Made by a program: the position numbers and the translations under genes
Assembly: GCA_965203635.1 (NCBI GenBank)
Contig: OZ241903.1
Coordinates: 2,356,001 to 2,420,000 of the forward strand
Source of the DNA: Aldehydirespirator sp965203635
GTDB taxonomy: Bacteria > Actinomycetota > Acidimicrobiia > Acidimicrobiales > Aldehydirespiratoraceae
Reading direction: 5' to 3'
Length of the DNA: 64,000 nt
Notes under the pieces: model-generated
Databases searched by the model: none
What the model was told of the DNA's origin: nothing
The model's input: the letters and a program-made list of their open reading frames with translations, nothing else
Part shown: positions 49,855 to 58,251 of the stretch, piece after piece
Layout: the number at the start of each line of letters is the position of its first letter
How positions within the stretch are numbered: position 1 is the first letter of the stretch

Positions 49855-50891
49855 GAGCGGAGTCCCGCGATCTCGAGCAGCCACTTCCGGTACTCCAGCA
49901 GGGCGAGGTCGGCCCCCTTGACGAACATCTCCTCGGGCAGCGTGATCGGGACCTGAGCCGGCATCTGCGACTCCACGATCGGCTGATCCTGGTCGGTGAC
50001 CAACTGCGCGAACGCCATGAACTGCTCGCCGTGGTCCAGCCCGTAGTTGCGGCCCTGGTAGGTGAAGCACCGTGTGCGCTCGGGACCCACCGGCGCCAGG
50101 CAGACCCACAGCACGTAGTCCTCGGTCTCGCCGGCGCTGCTGTTCAGCTGCATCGCGTTGGGCACGAAGACCCGGTATCGCTTCATGGCGCCGAAGACGG
50201 GCTCGCCTCCGGACTCGGCGGTCGGCGCGTTCTTGACGTTGTCGGTGAACTCGGGGAACGGTCCGGCCAGGAAGCGGAGCTCGCCCCCGACCTTCTCCAC
50301 GGCGTAGTCGTCGACCCGGGGCTGGTTGCTGTCCCCGAGGAGCCCGTCGTGCACCCAAGGGAAGTGGGAGAAGTCGAAGTAGTTCTCCAGGCGGCGCGCC
50401 ATCGAGCAGTCCCATTCGTAGATGTCCAGATGCAGGAACTGGTAGCTGGGGTCGTCGAACATCGGCACCGACGGCGGCGGGTAGATGGGATCGCCCAGGC
50501 AGGTGTACACCAGCCCGCTGGTCTCGCACGTCGGGTAGCTGCCCAGCTTCACGTTGATGTGCTGGGAGAGCTCCTCGCGGGCCGGGATCCGGCGGATCGC
50601 GCCGGTGGCGTCATAGGTCCAGCCGTGGTACGGGCAGCGCAGGCAGTCGTCGACGACCTTGCCCAGCGACAGCGCGGTCCCCTTGTGCAGGCACTGGTCG
50701 TCGAACACGACCGGCTGGCCGTCGAGGCGCACCACCACCAGCTTCTTGCCGTACAGCACGAAGCCCTGCGGCTCGTCGGTTAGCTCGTCCGAGTAGGCCA
50801 CCGGGTACCAGAACTTGTCCCGCATGGCCTCGTACATCCTGTCCTCGGTGTCGGCGTCGACGTAGTCGACCCGGCTGATCAGCTGGCTCAT
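49851..50891 (-). CDS. Rieske non-haem iron oxygenase 1
   Basis: A 346-residue VanA/NdmA-type monooxygenase or demethylase. The Rieske cluster is in CLHKGTALSLGKVVDDCLRC followed by PYHGWTYD; the mononuclear iron site is ENYFDFSHFPWVHDG. It is coupled to the Mo-hydroxylase medium subunit gene. This suggests that both act on the same ring or on successive intermediates. The electron-transfer partner may be the 3Fe-4S ferredoxin at 59363-59569; no reductase is visible. Confidence 0.92.
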   Translation of the reverse strand: MSQLISRVDYVDADTEDRMYEAMRDKFWYPVAYSDELTDEPQGFVLYGKKLVVVRLDGQPVVFDDQCLHKGTALSLGKVVDDCLRCPYHGWTYDATGAIRRIPAREELSQHINVKLGSYPTCETSGLVYTCLGDPIYPPPSVPMFDDPSYQFLHLDIYEWDCSMARRLENYFDFSHFPWVHDGLLGDSNQPRVDDYAVEKVGGELRFLAGPFPEFTDNVKNAPTAESGGEPVFGAMKRYRVFVPNAMQLNSSAGETEDYVLWVCLAPVGPERTRCFTYQGRNYGLDHGEQFMAFAQLVTDQDQPIVESQMPAQVPITLPEEMFVKGADLALLEYRKWLLEIAGLRS

Positions 50892-50922
50892 TGGGCATCC
50901 CCCTTTCGTCGGTGCGGTTCAA

Positions 50923-51867
50923 TCATCTCTCACCCCTGAAGTACGGCACGCCCAAGTGCAGCGGCTCCTGGCTGCGACGCCGGTTGACGACGAGGGCCGC
51001 GATCGTCAACGCGAACGGCAGAGCGAGCAGCAACTGGTGAGGGACCTCTAGGCCCCGGGCCTGGAGCGACAGCTGATAGGCGTCGAGGTAGCCGAAGAGG
51101 AGCGAGCCGGCGAGGATCCTCCCGATCCGCCAGTTGCCGAAGATGACTATGGCCAGCGCTATCCATCCCCGGCCGGCGGCCACGTCCACGAAGAACAGCC
51201 CCGACAGGAACACGCTCAAGAACGCGCCGGCCAGGCCGGCCATGAGTCCCCCGAAGGCCAGCGCCAGGTACTGCATTCGGGTGACGCTTATTCCCCGCAT
51301 GTCGCAGGCGGCGGGGTTGTTGCCGACGCTGCGCAGCTCGAGGCCGAACTGGGTCCGGTTCAGTGCGAACCAAAGCGCGGGGCAGGTGAGGATGGCTGCG
51401 TACGTCAGCCAGTGCTGGCTGAACACGATCTCCCCGACGGCGGGTATGTCGGCCAGAAGGGGGATCTCGGCGAAGTCGAAGGTGTCGCTACGGGGCATCT
51501 CGCCGCCCGTCTGCGGGTAGAACGCCCGGAACAGGTAGAACGCCATGCCGATGCCGAACAGGTTGAGGGCGAGTCCCGCCACGACCTGCTCGACCTTGAT
51601 GCTGCTCACGAGGACGGCCATTAGCAGCGACAGGAGTATTCCGGCCCCGACCCCGCTCAGCACTCCCAGCCACAGGGAATCGGCCTTGTCGGCCACCACG
51701 AAGGACCCGAAGGCCGACACTGTGATGGTGCCCTCGATACCCAGGTTCAGCACGCCGGCCCGCTCGGTGACCATCTCGCCCAGCGCGGCCAGGAGCAGCG
51801 GCGTGGCGATGCGGATGGCGCTGGCCAGCACGCCCACGTTGATGAGGGCTTCGAGGACGTCACTCAT
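50923..51867 (-). CDS. ABC importer permease, BMP/purine-nucleoside type (YufQ-like)
   Basis: A 314-residue multi-helix permease of the branched-chain/BMP-importer class. Landmarks are ERAGVLNLGIEGTITVSAF, SSIKVEQVVAGLALNLFGIG, ELRSVGNNPAACDMRGISV and AAGRGWIALAIVIFGNWR. The RNVGxNPxAAxxxGI-like loop is the coupling helix region. It overlaps the next permease by 8 bases. It fits the NupABC/YufNOPQ systems, which take up purine nucleosides, but the substrate is inferred. Confidence 0.92.
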   Translation of the reverse strand: MSDVLEALINVGVLASAIRIATPLLLAALGEMVTERAGVLNLGIEGTITVSAFGSFVVADKADSLWLGVLSGVGAGILLSLLMAVLVSSIKVEQVVAGLALNLFGIGMAFYLFRAFYPQTGGEMPRSDTFDFAEIPLLADIPAVGEIVFSQHWLTYAAILTCPALWFALNRTQFGLELRSVGNNPAACDMRGISVTRMQYLALAFGGLMAGLAGAFLSVFLSGLFFVDVAAGRGWIALAIVIFGNWRIGRILAGSLLFGYLDAYQLSLQARGLEVPHQLLLALPFALTIAALVVNRRRSQEPLHLGVPYFRGER

Positions 51868-52984
51868 CGGAACTGGTCCTCTGGAGCCGGTAGCGCACCG
51901 CCACCGCGCCGGTCAGCACGAAGATGAGCGACAGCCCCTGGATCACGTCGACCAGCGCGGCCGGGATCCCGGTCTGGATCTGCATCGTCACCGCGCCGTT
52001 GACGAGAGCCCCGAAGGCGATGGCGCTGACGACCACTCCGGCGGGATGAAGGCGACCGATGAGCGCGATGATGATGCCCACGAAGCCGAAGTTGTTGGAG
52101 ATGTCGAGTTGGAGGCGATGATGCACTCCGGCCAGTTCCGCCGCTCCGGCCAGTCCGGCCAGCGCGCCGCTGATCGCCATCACCAGCACGGTCACCCGAG
52201 GAACCGAGATCCCCTTGTAGGAGCCCGCGGTGCGGTTGATGCCCACGCCCCGCACCTCGTAGCCCAGCGCGGTCCGTCTGAGCACTACGTAGACCACGAC
52301 GGCCATGACCACTGCGATGCCGAATCCCCAGTGGAGCCGGCTTCCATCGATCATCAGCGGCAGATGGGTTGACTCCGGCAGCGTCACCGTCTGGAAGTAG
52401 AAGGTGTCGGGGGACCGCCACAAGTCTCCGAGGAGATAGGACAGGATGAGCAGGATGATGAAGTTGAGCATCACTGTCGTAATGATCTCGTTGGTGTCGT
52501 AGCGGGCCTTCAGCACGCCCGCGATCGACGCCCACAGCGCTCCGGCCGCGGCCGCCCCGATGAACAGCACCGGCACCATCACGCCGCGGGGAAGGTGGGC
52601 GCTCCACAGGTCGCTGACGAAGTACGCCCCCATGGCGCCGGCGAAGAACTGGCCCTCGCCCCCGATGTTCCACACCCTGGCCCGGAACGCGAATGCGGCC
52701 GCGAGGCCGGTGAAGATGAGCGGGGTGGCCTGGACCAGCGTTTCGTAGATCGCTCGGCGGGACCCGAGGGCGCCGTCGAACAGCGCCCGGTAGGAGTCGA
52801 TGACGCTCTTGTCGGAGGCCGCGATCAGGATCGAGCAGAGGGCCAGACCGACGATGAACGCCCCCACCAGCGTGACGACCTCGTGCCAGGGCTTGACCTC
52901 CAGCCGTTTCTCCAGTCGCCAGCCTCCCCGGCGGAGCAGGCTCCCCGAGGACGCACCGGGCGTGGTTGACGCATCGGTGCTCAT
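51860..52984 (-). CDS. ABC importer permease, BMP/purine-nucleoside type (YufP-like)
   Basis: A 374-residue permease partner. Segments include ATPLIFTGLAAAFAFRARVW, NIGGEGQFFAGAMGAYFVS, EVRGVGINRTAGSYKGISV and NNFGFVGIIIALIGRLHPAG. The ATG at 52984 overlaps the ABC ATPase stop by ATGA. It has a longer N-terminal cytoplasmic tail than the other permease. Confidence 0.92.
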   Translation of the reverse strand: MSTDASTTPGASSGSLLRRGGWRLEKRLEVKPWHEVVTLVGAFIVGLALCSILIAASDKSVIDSYRALFDGALGSRRAIYETLVQATPLIFTGLAAAFAFRARVWNIGGEGQFFAGAMGAYFVSDLWSAHLPRGVMVPVLFIGAAAAGALWASIAGVLKARYDTNEIITTVMLNFIILLILSYLLGDLWRSPDTFYFQTVTLPESTHLPLMIDGSRLHWGFGIAVVMAVVVYVVLRRTALGYEVRGVGINRTAGSYKGISVPRVTVLVMAISGALAGLAGAAELAGVHHRLQLDISNNFGFVGIIIALIGRLHPAGVVVSAIAFGALVNGAVTMQIQTGIPAALVDVIQGLSLIFVLTGAVAVRYRLQRTSSDE

Positions 52985-54522
52985 GGCGGGGCCTCGCCCG
53001 GGGCGCCCGACACCCCGGCCATCCACATGCCGATCCGGTCGATGGTGGCGTCGCGGCGGTCGACCTCGCCGACGATGCGGCCGTCGAATATCACCGCGAT
53101 GCGGCTCGACAGGTTCAGCAGCTCGTCCAGATCCTCGGAGATCAGCAGGATGGCCGCGCCCCGGTCGCGCTCCTCGACCAGCCGTCGCCTCACGTACTCG
53201 GTGGCGCCGATGTCCAGACCCCTCGTCGGCTGGTGGACGATCAGCAGCCGGGGCTGGCCGGCGAGCTCGCGGGCCATCACGATCTTCTGCAGGTTGCCGC
53301 CCGAGAGCACGCGGGTGACATGCGTGGTCGACGGCGCGGCAATGTCGTAGTTGGCGAAGGAGTCGTCCGCGAACCGGGCAATGTCGTTCTGGTTCAGCCA
53401 GCCCCGCCGCCCGAAGCGGTCGGAGCGCTGGCGGCCGAGGATCAGGTTCTCGCTTATCCGGAAGTCCATCATGAGGCCCTGGTGGATGCGGTCGGCGGGG
53501 ACGCTGGCGACACCGAGATCGAGCCTGGCTGCCGGCGACAGCTCGGCCATGTCCTGCCCGTCGACGACGATGGTGCCGACCGCGGCGGGCTGCATCCCGA
53601 CGAGCACATCGAACAGCGCGTCCTGGCCGTTGCCCGACACGCCGGCGATGCCCAGGATCTCGCGTTCGTGCACCCGGAGCGACACCTGCTTGAGGGAGCC
53701 CCTGCCGGACTCGGTGGCCACGTCGAGTCCCGAGACGTCGAGCACCAGGTCGCCCCGTGAGGCCTCGGCCACGTCGATGTCCAGGTCGACGTCACGGCCG
53801 ACCATCATCCTGGTCAGGTCGGCCATGGTCACTTCCGAGGTGAGGGAGGTGCGGACCACCCGGCCGCGCCGCAGGACGGTCACGTCGTCGGAGATCTCCA
53901 TCACCTCGTGGAGCTTGTGGGTTATCAGCACGATGGTGAGTCCCTCGGAGGCCATGCGGCGAAGGGTCGTGAAGAGCCGCTCGATTCCTTCGGGGGTCAG
54001 CACCGCGGTCGGCTCGTCGAGGATCAGCACTTCACAGCCCAGGTAGAGGGCCTTGAGGATCTCGACCCACTGTTGCTGGCCCACCGCCAGGTCACCGACC
54101 GGAGTGTCGAGGTCGACCTCCACGCCGTAGAGGTCGCACAGCTCACCGAGGCGGTCCCGGGCCGTGCGCAGGTCGACCTTCGCCTCGCCCCGGGTGCCGA
54201 TGACGACGTTCTCGAGAACCGACATCGGCGTGACCAGCTCGAAGTGCTGGCGCACCATCCCGATCCCGGCCGCGATGGCGTCGCGGGGCGAGACCATGTG
54301 GATCGGCTCGCCCCGCAGCTCGATGACGCCCTCGTCGGGCTCGTGCACGCCGTAGAACAGGTCGGCGAGAGTGCTCTTGCCGGCCCCGTTCTCCCCGAGC
54401 AGGCAGTGCACCCTGGCTCTCTGGACCTCGAGCGTTATGTCGTCGTTGGCGACCACGCCGGGGAACCGCTTGGTCACGCCGCTGGCCCGCAGCAGGACGG
54501 AGTTGGCGCCGGGGCCGTTCAT
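52981..54522 (-). CDS. ABC importer ATPase, two nucleotide-binding domains (YufO-like)
   Basis: A 513-residue protein with two ABC domains, like RbsA/YufO. The first has CLLGENGAGKSTLADLFYGV (Walker A), AVGQQQWVEILKALYLGCEVL (signature region) and LILDEPTAVLTPEGIERLFT. The second has LGIAGVSGNGQDALFDVLVG (degenerate Walker A), LSGGNLQKIVMARELAGQPR and LIVHQPTRGLDIGATEYVRR. The C-terminus ILLISEDLDELLNLSSRIAV matches the fragment at the right window edge. Confidence 0.94.
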   Translation of the reverse strand: MNGPGANSVLLRASGVTKRFPGVVANDDITLEVQRARVHCLLGENGAGKSTLADLFYGVHEPDEGVIELRGEPIHMVSPRDAIAAGIGMVRQHFELVTPMSVLENVVIGTRGEAKVDLRTARDRLGELCDLYGVEVDLDTPVGDLAVGQQQWVEILKALYLGCEVLILDEPTAVLTPEGIERLFTTLRRMASEGLTIVLITHKLHEVMEISDDVTVLRRGRVVRTSLTSEVTMADLTRMMVGRDVDLDIDVAEASRGDLVLDVSGLDVATESGRGSLKQVSLRVHEREILGIAGVSGNGQDALFDVLVGMQPAAVGTIVVDGQDMAELSPAARLDLGVASVPADRIHQGLMMDFRISENLILGRQRSDRFGRRGWLNQNDIARFADDSFANYDIAAPSTTHVTRVLSGGNLQKIVMARELAGQPRLLIVHQPTRGLDIGATEYVRRRLVEERDRGAAILLISEDLDELLNLSSRIAVIFDGRIVGEVDRRDATIDRIGMWMAGVSGAPGEAPP

Positions 54523-54572
54523 GGCACCGAACGGTAATCAGCCGTGAGCATCAGTGTTGGGACGCCGAGACG

Positions 54573-55064
54573 CTAGGGGCCCCAGAACCCATGGTGGACC
54601 TGAACCGCCTCGTCCACGAGATGCGGCCCGCTGACTTCGATGACGCGCTGCCCGCTGGCCAGCACGGCCCGGCATCCGACGCCGGTCATCGTTGCGTTCT
54701 CGTCTCGCTCGCCATTGTCGAACGGCATCAGGTCCGACTCGTTCATGCCGTAGACCAGGCGGGTGACGCCGGCCCAGTACATGGCGCCGGCGCACATCGC
54801 GCACGGTTCGCAGCTCGCGTACACGGTGCCGCCGGCGATCTGCTCGGCAGTGAGCGTGAGGCCCATCTCGCGGGCCAGGTTGGTCTCCGCATGGCCGATC
54901 AGGTCACCGGTGGTGACCACCGAGTTCTCGGCCTCGGCCAGGACCCTCCCCGAGCTGTCGACGAAGATCGCTCCGAACGGGTGGTTCCCGTTCTGGCGGG
55001 AGCGCCTCGAGACGTCGATCGCCCGCCGCAGCAACTGCTGCTCCCGCTCGGTCAGCTCCGGCAT
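54573..55064 (-). CDS. Nucleoside/guanine deaminase-like protein
   Basis: A 163-residue cytidine-deaminase-fold protein. Zinc and catalytic residues are in GHAETNLAREMG (HAE) and YASCEPCAMCAGAMYWAGVT (PCxxC), as in guanine deaminases and tRNA adenosine deaminases. The end (VDEAVQVHHGFWGP) recalls the guanine-deaminase subgroup. It lies between the ABC operon and the BMP gene, in keeping with purine breakdown. Substrate unknown. Confidence 0.85.
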   Translation of the reverse strand: MPELTEREQQLLRRAIDVSRRSRQNGNHPFGAIFVDSSGRVLAEAENSVVTTGDLIGHAETNLAREMGLTLTAEQIAGGTVYASCEPCAMCAGAMYWAGVTRLVYGMNESDLMPFDNGERDENATMTGVGCRAVLASGQRVIEVSGPHLVDEAVQVHHGFWGP

Positions 55065-55134
55065 GCGCGGCTCCCCCCGATCTGCTGTTGCCGGCGGCCG
55101 GCCCGGCCTAGCGGGCCGGCCGCTAGCGAGTGGA

Positions 55135-56250
55135 TCAGCTGACGTCGCCCGGGTTGAACTCGACGACGAGCTCGCCGTTCAGGATCTGGTCCCGAGCGGC
55201 GTTGACCTCCGCGATGACGTCGGCGGGCACGAGGGCCTCGTTCAGCGGTGCGATGTCGGCTCCGCCCTCGGCCATGTAGAACTGGATCCGCTCGGTCGGG
55301 GCGTCGTAGGGCTCGCCGGCGGTCTCGTGGGCCCACCACTCGTCGATCAGCACGTTCAGTCCCGGATCCCACAGGATCAGCACGCTGGTGATGACGACCT
55401 CGGGGGCCAGCGCCTCCTGGTCGTCGAGATCGCCGATGGCGAAGACCCTGTCCGCCTCTAGCGCGGCCTGGAACGTGCCGAACGTCGAGGCCGCGTAGAG
55501 GCTGTCGGCGCCCTCCTCGATGAGGGCGGCGCCGGCCTCCTGGGCGGCGGCCGGATCGAACCAGCTCTCGATGTAGGTGACCCGAACCTCGAGGTCGGGG
55601 TTCACCGAGCGGGCACCCGCGAAGAACCCGTTGACCGGGCCGTTCACGTTCGGGAACGGGAAGGCGGCGACCGAGCCGATGATGCCGGTCTCGTTGAGAT
55701 GGCCCGCAGCGATGCCGGCGAGGTAGGCGGCCTCGTGGGGCAGCACGTCCAGCCAGTAGCCGTTGCCGCCCCGGCCCTCGTTGCCGGATCCGGTGAACGA
55801 CCAGAGGATGTCTGGGAAGTCGTCCCTGATGGCATAGATGGAGTCGGAGTAGGTGCTGTGGGCGATGATCATGTCGAAGTCGCCGGTCTCCGCGGTCTGG
55901 CGAAGAACCCGCTCGCCGTCGGCGTAGGAGATGTTCTCGAAATACTCGTAGGTGATGTCGAGACCGTAGGGCGCCTCCGCGGTGACCCGGTTGAGCGCCC
56001 CCAGCATCGAGGTGCTCCAGGTGTCGTCGGCGGTGTTCCCGAAGATGACCGCGATGTGCAGCGACGTGGGATCCTCGCTGGCCGCGGGCTCCGGAGCCTC
56101 CTCCACGGGCTCTGGATCGGGCTCAGGCGCGGGTGCCGGGTCTGGCTCCGCGGCCGGTTCCGGTGCCGGCTCGGGCTCGTCGTCTCCGCAAGCCACCAGA
56201 ACGGTTGAGAAGGCCAGCATGGTGGCTAGCAATCGGATCGTGAGTCGCAT
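55135..56250 (-). CDS. BMP-family substrate-binding lipoprotein
   Basis: The solute receptor of the ABC importer. From the ATG at 56250 there are 371 residues. The signal peptide MRLTIRLLATMLAFSTVLVA ends in the lipobox LVAC. A Pro/Glu-rich linker (EPEPAPEPAAEPDPAPAP) is followed by the Med/BmpA fold (HIAVIFGNTADDTWSTSMLG, DILWSFTGSGNEGRGGNGYW, GADSLYAASTFGTFQAAL). The long acidic linker is a species-specific tether. The first gene in the order BMP, deaminase, ATPase, permeases. Substrate probably purine nucleoside-like. Confidence 0.92.
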   Translation of the reverse strand: MRLTIRLLATMLAFSTVLVACGDDEPEPAPEPAAEPDPAPAPEPDPEPVEEAPEPAASEDPTSLHIAVIFGNTADDTWSTSMLGALNRVTAEAPYGLDITYEYFENISYADGERVLRQTAETGDFDMIIAHSTYSDSIYAIRDDFPDILWSFTGSGNEGRGGNGYWLDVLPHEAAYLAGIAAGHLNETGIIGSVAAFPFPNVNGPVNGFFAGARSVNPDLEVRVTYIESWFDPAAAQEAGAALIEEGADSLYAASTFGTFQAALEADRVFAIGDLDDQEALAPEVVITSVLILWDPGLNVLIDEWWAHETAGEPYDAPTERIQFYMAEGGADIAPLNEALVPADVIAEVNAARDQILNGELVVEFNPGDVS

Positions 56251-56410
56251 TGTTGGTGCCCCCCTAAGGGTCGTGGCCCCTTCGTGGCAGTCGGGTCCCA
56301 CGCCGGCCAGCGTGAACAGGGCCAAACATTAGTGACAGCAATATGGTGGCGTGCCGACCCTGTGGCTGTCAAGCCGGGTCACGCCGCCCATGCCTGCTGG
56401 CGACACGAAC

Positions 56411-56438
56411 TTGACATGAGCGTGACCGTCGCTACACT
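56411..56438 (+). promoter_or_regulatory. Promoter of the gcvT-like gene
   Basis: TTGACA (56411-56416), 16 nt, TACACT (56433-56438). The predicted start of transcription is near 56445, just before the palindrome at 56449-56464. Confidence 0.65.
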
Positions 56439-56448
56439 CCGGCGAGGG

Positions 56449-56464
56449 TATTGATGTCATCAAT
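56449..56464 (+). promoter_or_regulatory. Palindromic operator-like site, intact copy
   Basis: TATTGATGTCATCAAT contains a perfect inverted repeat (ATTGATG-T-CATCAAT). It lies directly downstream of the promoter and about 50 bases before the start of the gcvT-like gene. A second site, TATTGATGTGATCTAT, lies at 63802-63817 (minus strand). The XRE-cupin protein at 62955-63563 is a candidate binder. Confidence 0.6.
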
Positions 56465-56513
56465 CTCAAGGGCCGACGAGTTCGTGCCTCCAGAAGGGAA
56501 GGGAGTCGACAAG

Positions 56514-57743
56514 ATGAGGATCAGCGGAACGCCATTCACCCCGCGAATCGGCCCGCTCGTCAAGTCGGGCACGTGGAGTGAGTGGTCGACCGGTGAGGTG
56601 GTCTACCTTCGCCCGGAGACGTTCTGGGATCACGGGCAGGAAGTTGCTGCGATGCGCGAGGCAGCCATTCTGGAGGACAAGTCACCCCTTGAGATGTACT
56701 TCTTCTCAGGTCCTGACGTGGTCGAGTATCTCCAGAGGCTCGTCATTCGCGACATCTCGAAGATGGAACTCAGGCATGCCTATTACAATGCATTCTGTGA
56801 TGAGAGAGGCAAACTCATATGCGACGGCCTGTTGTTCCGCATTTCCGAGCAAGAGTTCGGATTCACTGCCAGCCCGCTGGACATCTGGTATGCGCAGAAC
56901 GCCGAGGGCTTCAATGTGACCGTCGAGAACGTCACACAGGAGTGGGGAATCCTCCACGTCCAGGGCCCGGCATCCGACGGCATATTGGCTAGGGCGGCAG
57001 GACAGGACCTGTCTGGTCTGCGGTTCTCCCGAGGTGCTGAAGTCCGGCTCGGCTCAGCCACCGTCTGGGTCTGGAGACAGGGCTTCACGGGCGAGCGCGG
57101 CTTCGAGTTCTGGGTACGGGCAGGAGATGCCCTGGAGGTGTGGGACATCCTGTACGCCGCGGGAGAGCCGTTCGGGATGATGCCGCTCGGGGATCTGGCC
57201 GAGGACGTCGGCCGAATCGAAGCGGGTCTCATCCTGCCTGTCATCGACTACACGAGAGCCGGTCCTGACAGCTCCACGCATTCTGACGATCCCACATGCC
57301 CGCAGCATGTCCAGTGGGAGGCGACACCCGAAGAAATGAACATCGGGAGGTTCGTCGCCTTCGAGAAGGAGGACTTCGTCGGCAGGGACGCGTTGCTGGC
57401 AGAGCGCCAGAGCGGTGGCCCGGCTCGGCGCCTCGTCGGACTGCGCATCGACGGGCGAGACATTGCGGCACAGCAGGGTGAGCAGGGCGTGCCACCCCGT
57501 GTTCCGCAGCGCTGGCGGTTTCCGCTTGTGCCGGTCCGATCGGGGGACGACCACATCGGGTACGTCAACAGCATTGCGTGGAGTTCCAGGATCGGTGGGC
57601 TCATCGGGCTCGCCCGGATCAGCACCGCATCTGCGAAGCCGGGGACGAAGGTGCTCCTGGATTGGAAGATCTCAGGTTCAACATGCGAGGTCGGCGCGGT
57701 GGTCTCGGAGCTCCCGTTTGTGGAGATGAAGCGCAGCAGCTAG
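56514..57743 (+). CDS. GcvT-like aminomethyltransferase/demethylase
   Basis: A 409-residue folate-binding protein of the GcvT/DmdA family. Family segments are FCDERGKLICDGLLFRISEQ, GFTGERGFEFWVRAGDALEV, RIEAGLILPVIDYTRAGPDS and YVNSIAWSSRIGGLIGLARI. These proteins move one-carbon or aminomethyl groups to tetrahydrofolate. The ATG at 56514 has AGGGAG upstream, preferred over the 56451 TTG. The family end LPFVEMKR is shared with the remnant at 63560-63775. It may accept methyl groups from demethylation by the Rieske enzymes; this is inferred. Confidence 0.85.
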   Translation: MRISGTPFTPRIGPLVKSGTWSEWSTGEVVYLRPETFWDHGQEVAAMREAAILEDKSPLEMYFFSGPDVVEYLQRLVIRDISKMELRHAYYNAFCDERGKLICDGLLFRISEQEFGFTASPLDIWYAQNAEGFNVTVENVTQEWGILHVQGPASDGILARAAGQDLSGLRFSRGAEVRLGSATVWVWRQGFTGERGFEFWVRAGDALEVWDILYAAGEPFGMMPLGDLAEDVGRIEAGLILPVIDYTRAGPDSSTHSDDPTCPQHVQWEATPEEMNIGRFVAFEKEDFVGRDALLAERQSGGPARRLVGLRIDGRDIAAQQGEQGVPPRVPQRWRFPLVPVRSGDDHIGYVNSIAWSSRIGGLIGLARISTASAKPGTKVLLDWKISGSTCEVGAVVSELPFVEMKRSS

Positions 57744-57807
57744 CGGTGACGTGGTCGATGGTTCTGACGCGGGGCAGCGGCCTCGGATCGGCGGGCTGCC
57801 AGTAGGG

Positions 57808-58200
57808 CTACAGGTAGAGGCCGGTGCTGCCCTTGTCCAGGCGCTCGGCGGCCACTGCGTGGACGTCTCGCTCGCGCAGGATGATGTAGTCGCGGCCCCG
57901 GACCTCCACCTCGTAGCGGTCCTCGGGGTTGAACAGCACCCGGTCGCCCTTCTCCATGTTGCGGACGTTGGGCCCCACCGCCACCACCTCGGCCCAGGTG
58001 AGGCGCTTGCCCACCTGGGCGGTGGCCGGGATGAGGATGCCGCCGGTGGAGCGGCGCTCGCCCTCGGCCTCCCCCACCGCCACCAGGATCCGGTCGTTGA
58101 GCATCTTGACCGGCAGCCGGTCGTCGTCGTGGGGCCCCGGAGCGGAGTCATGGCGGTCGTTGCGGGACGCGGTGTCGGCGCGGGGCTCGGTCGTGGTCAC
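57808..58200 (-). CDS. GroES-like co-chaperonin
   Basis: A 130-residue protein of the Cpn10 fold, with the mobile loop EGERRSTGGILIPATAQVG and the end VHAVAAERLDKGSTGLYL. About 28 extra N-terminal residues precede the family start (VKMLNDRILVAVG). No groEL is nearby. The KGSTGLYL ending is typical of the secondary actinobacterial GroES. GTG start at 58200. Confidence 0.88.
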   Translation of the reverse strand: MTTTEPRADTASRNDRHDSAPGPHDDDRLPVKMLNDRILVAVGEAEGERRSTGGILIPATAQVGKRLTWAEVVAVGPNVRNMEKGDRVLFNPEDRYEVEVRGRDYIILRERDVHAVAAERLDKGSTGLYL

Positions 58201-58251
58201 GGATCCAACGGTACCCGCCTGCAGGCTGGAGCCGCGAGGCCAGTTCGAGCG

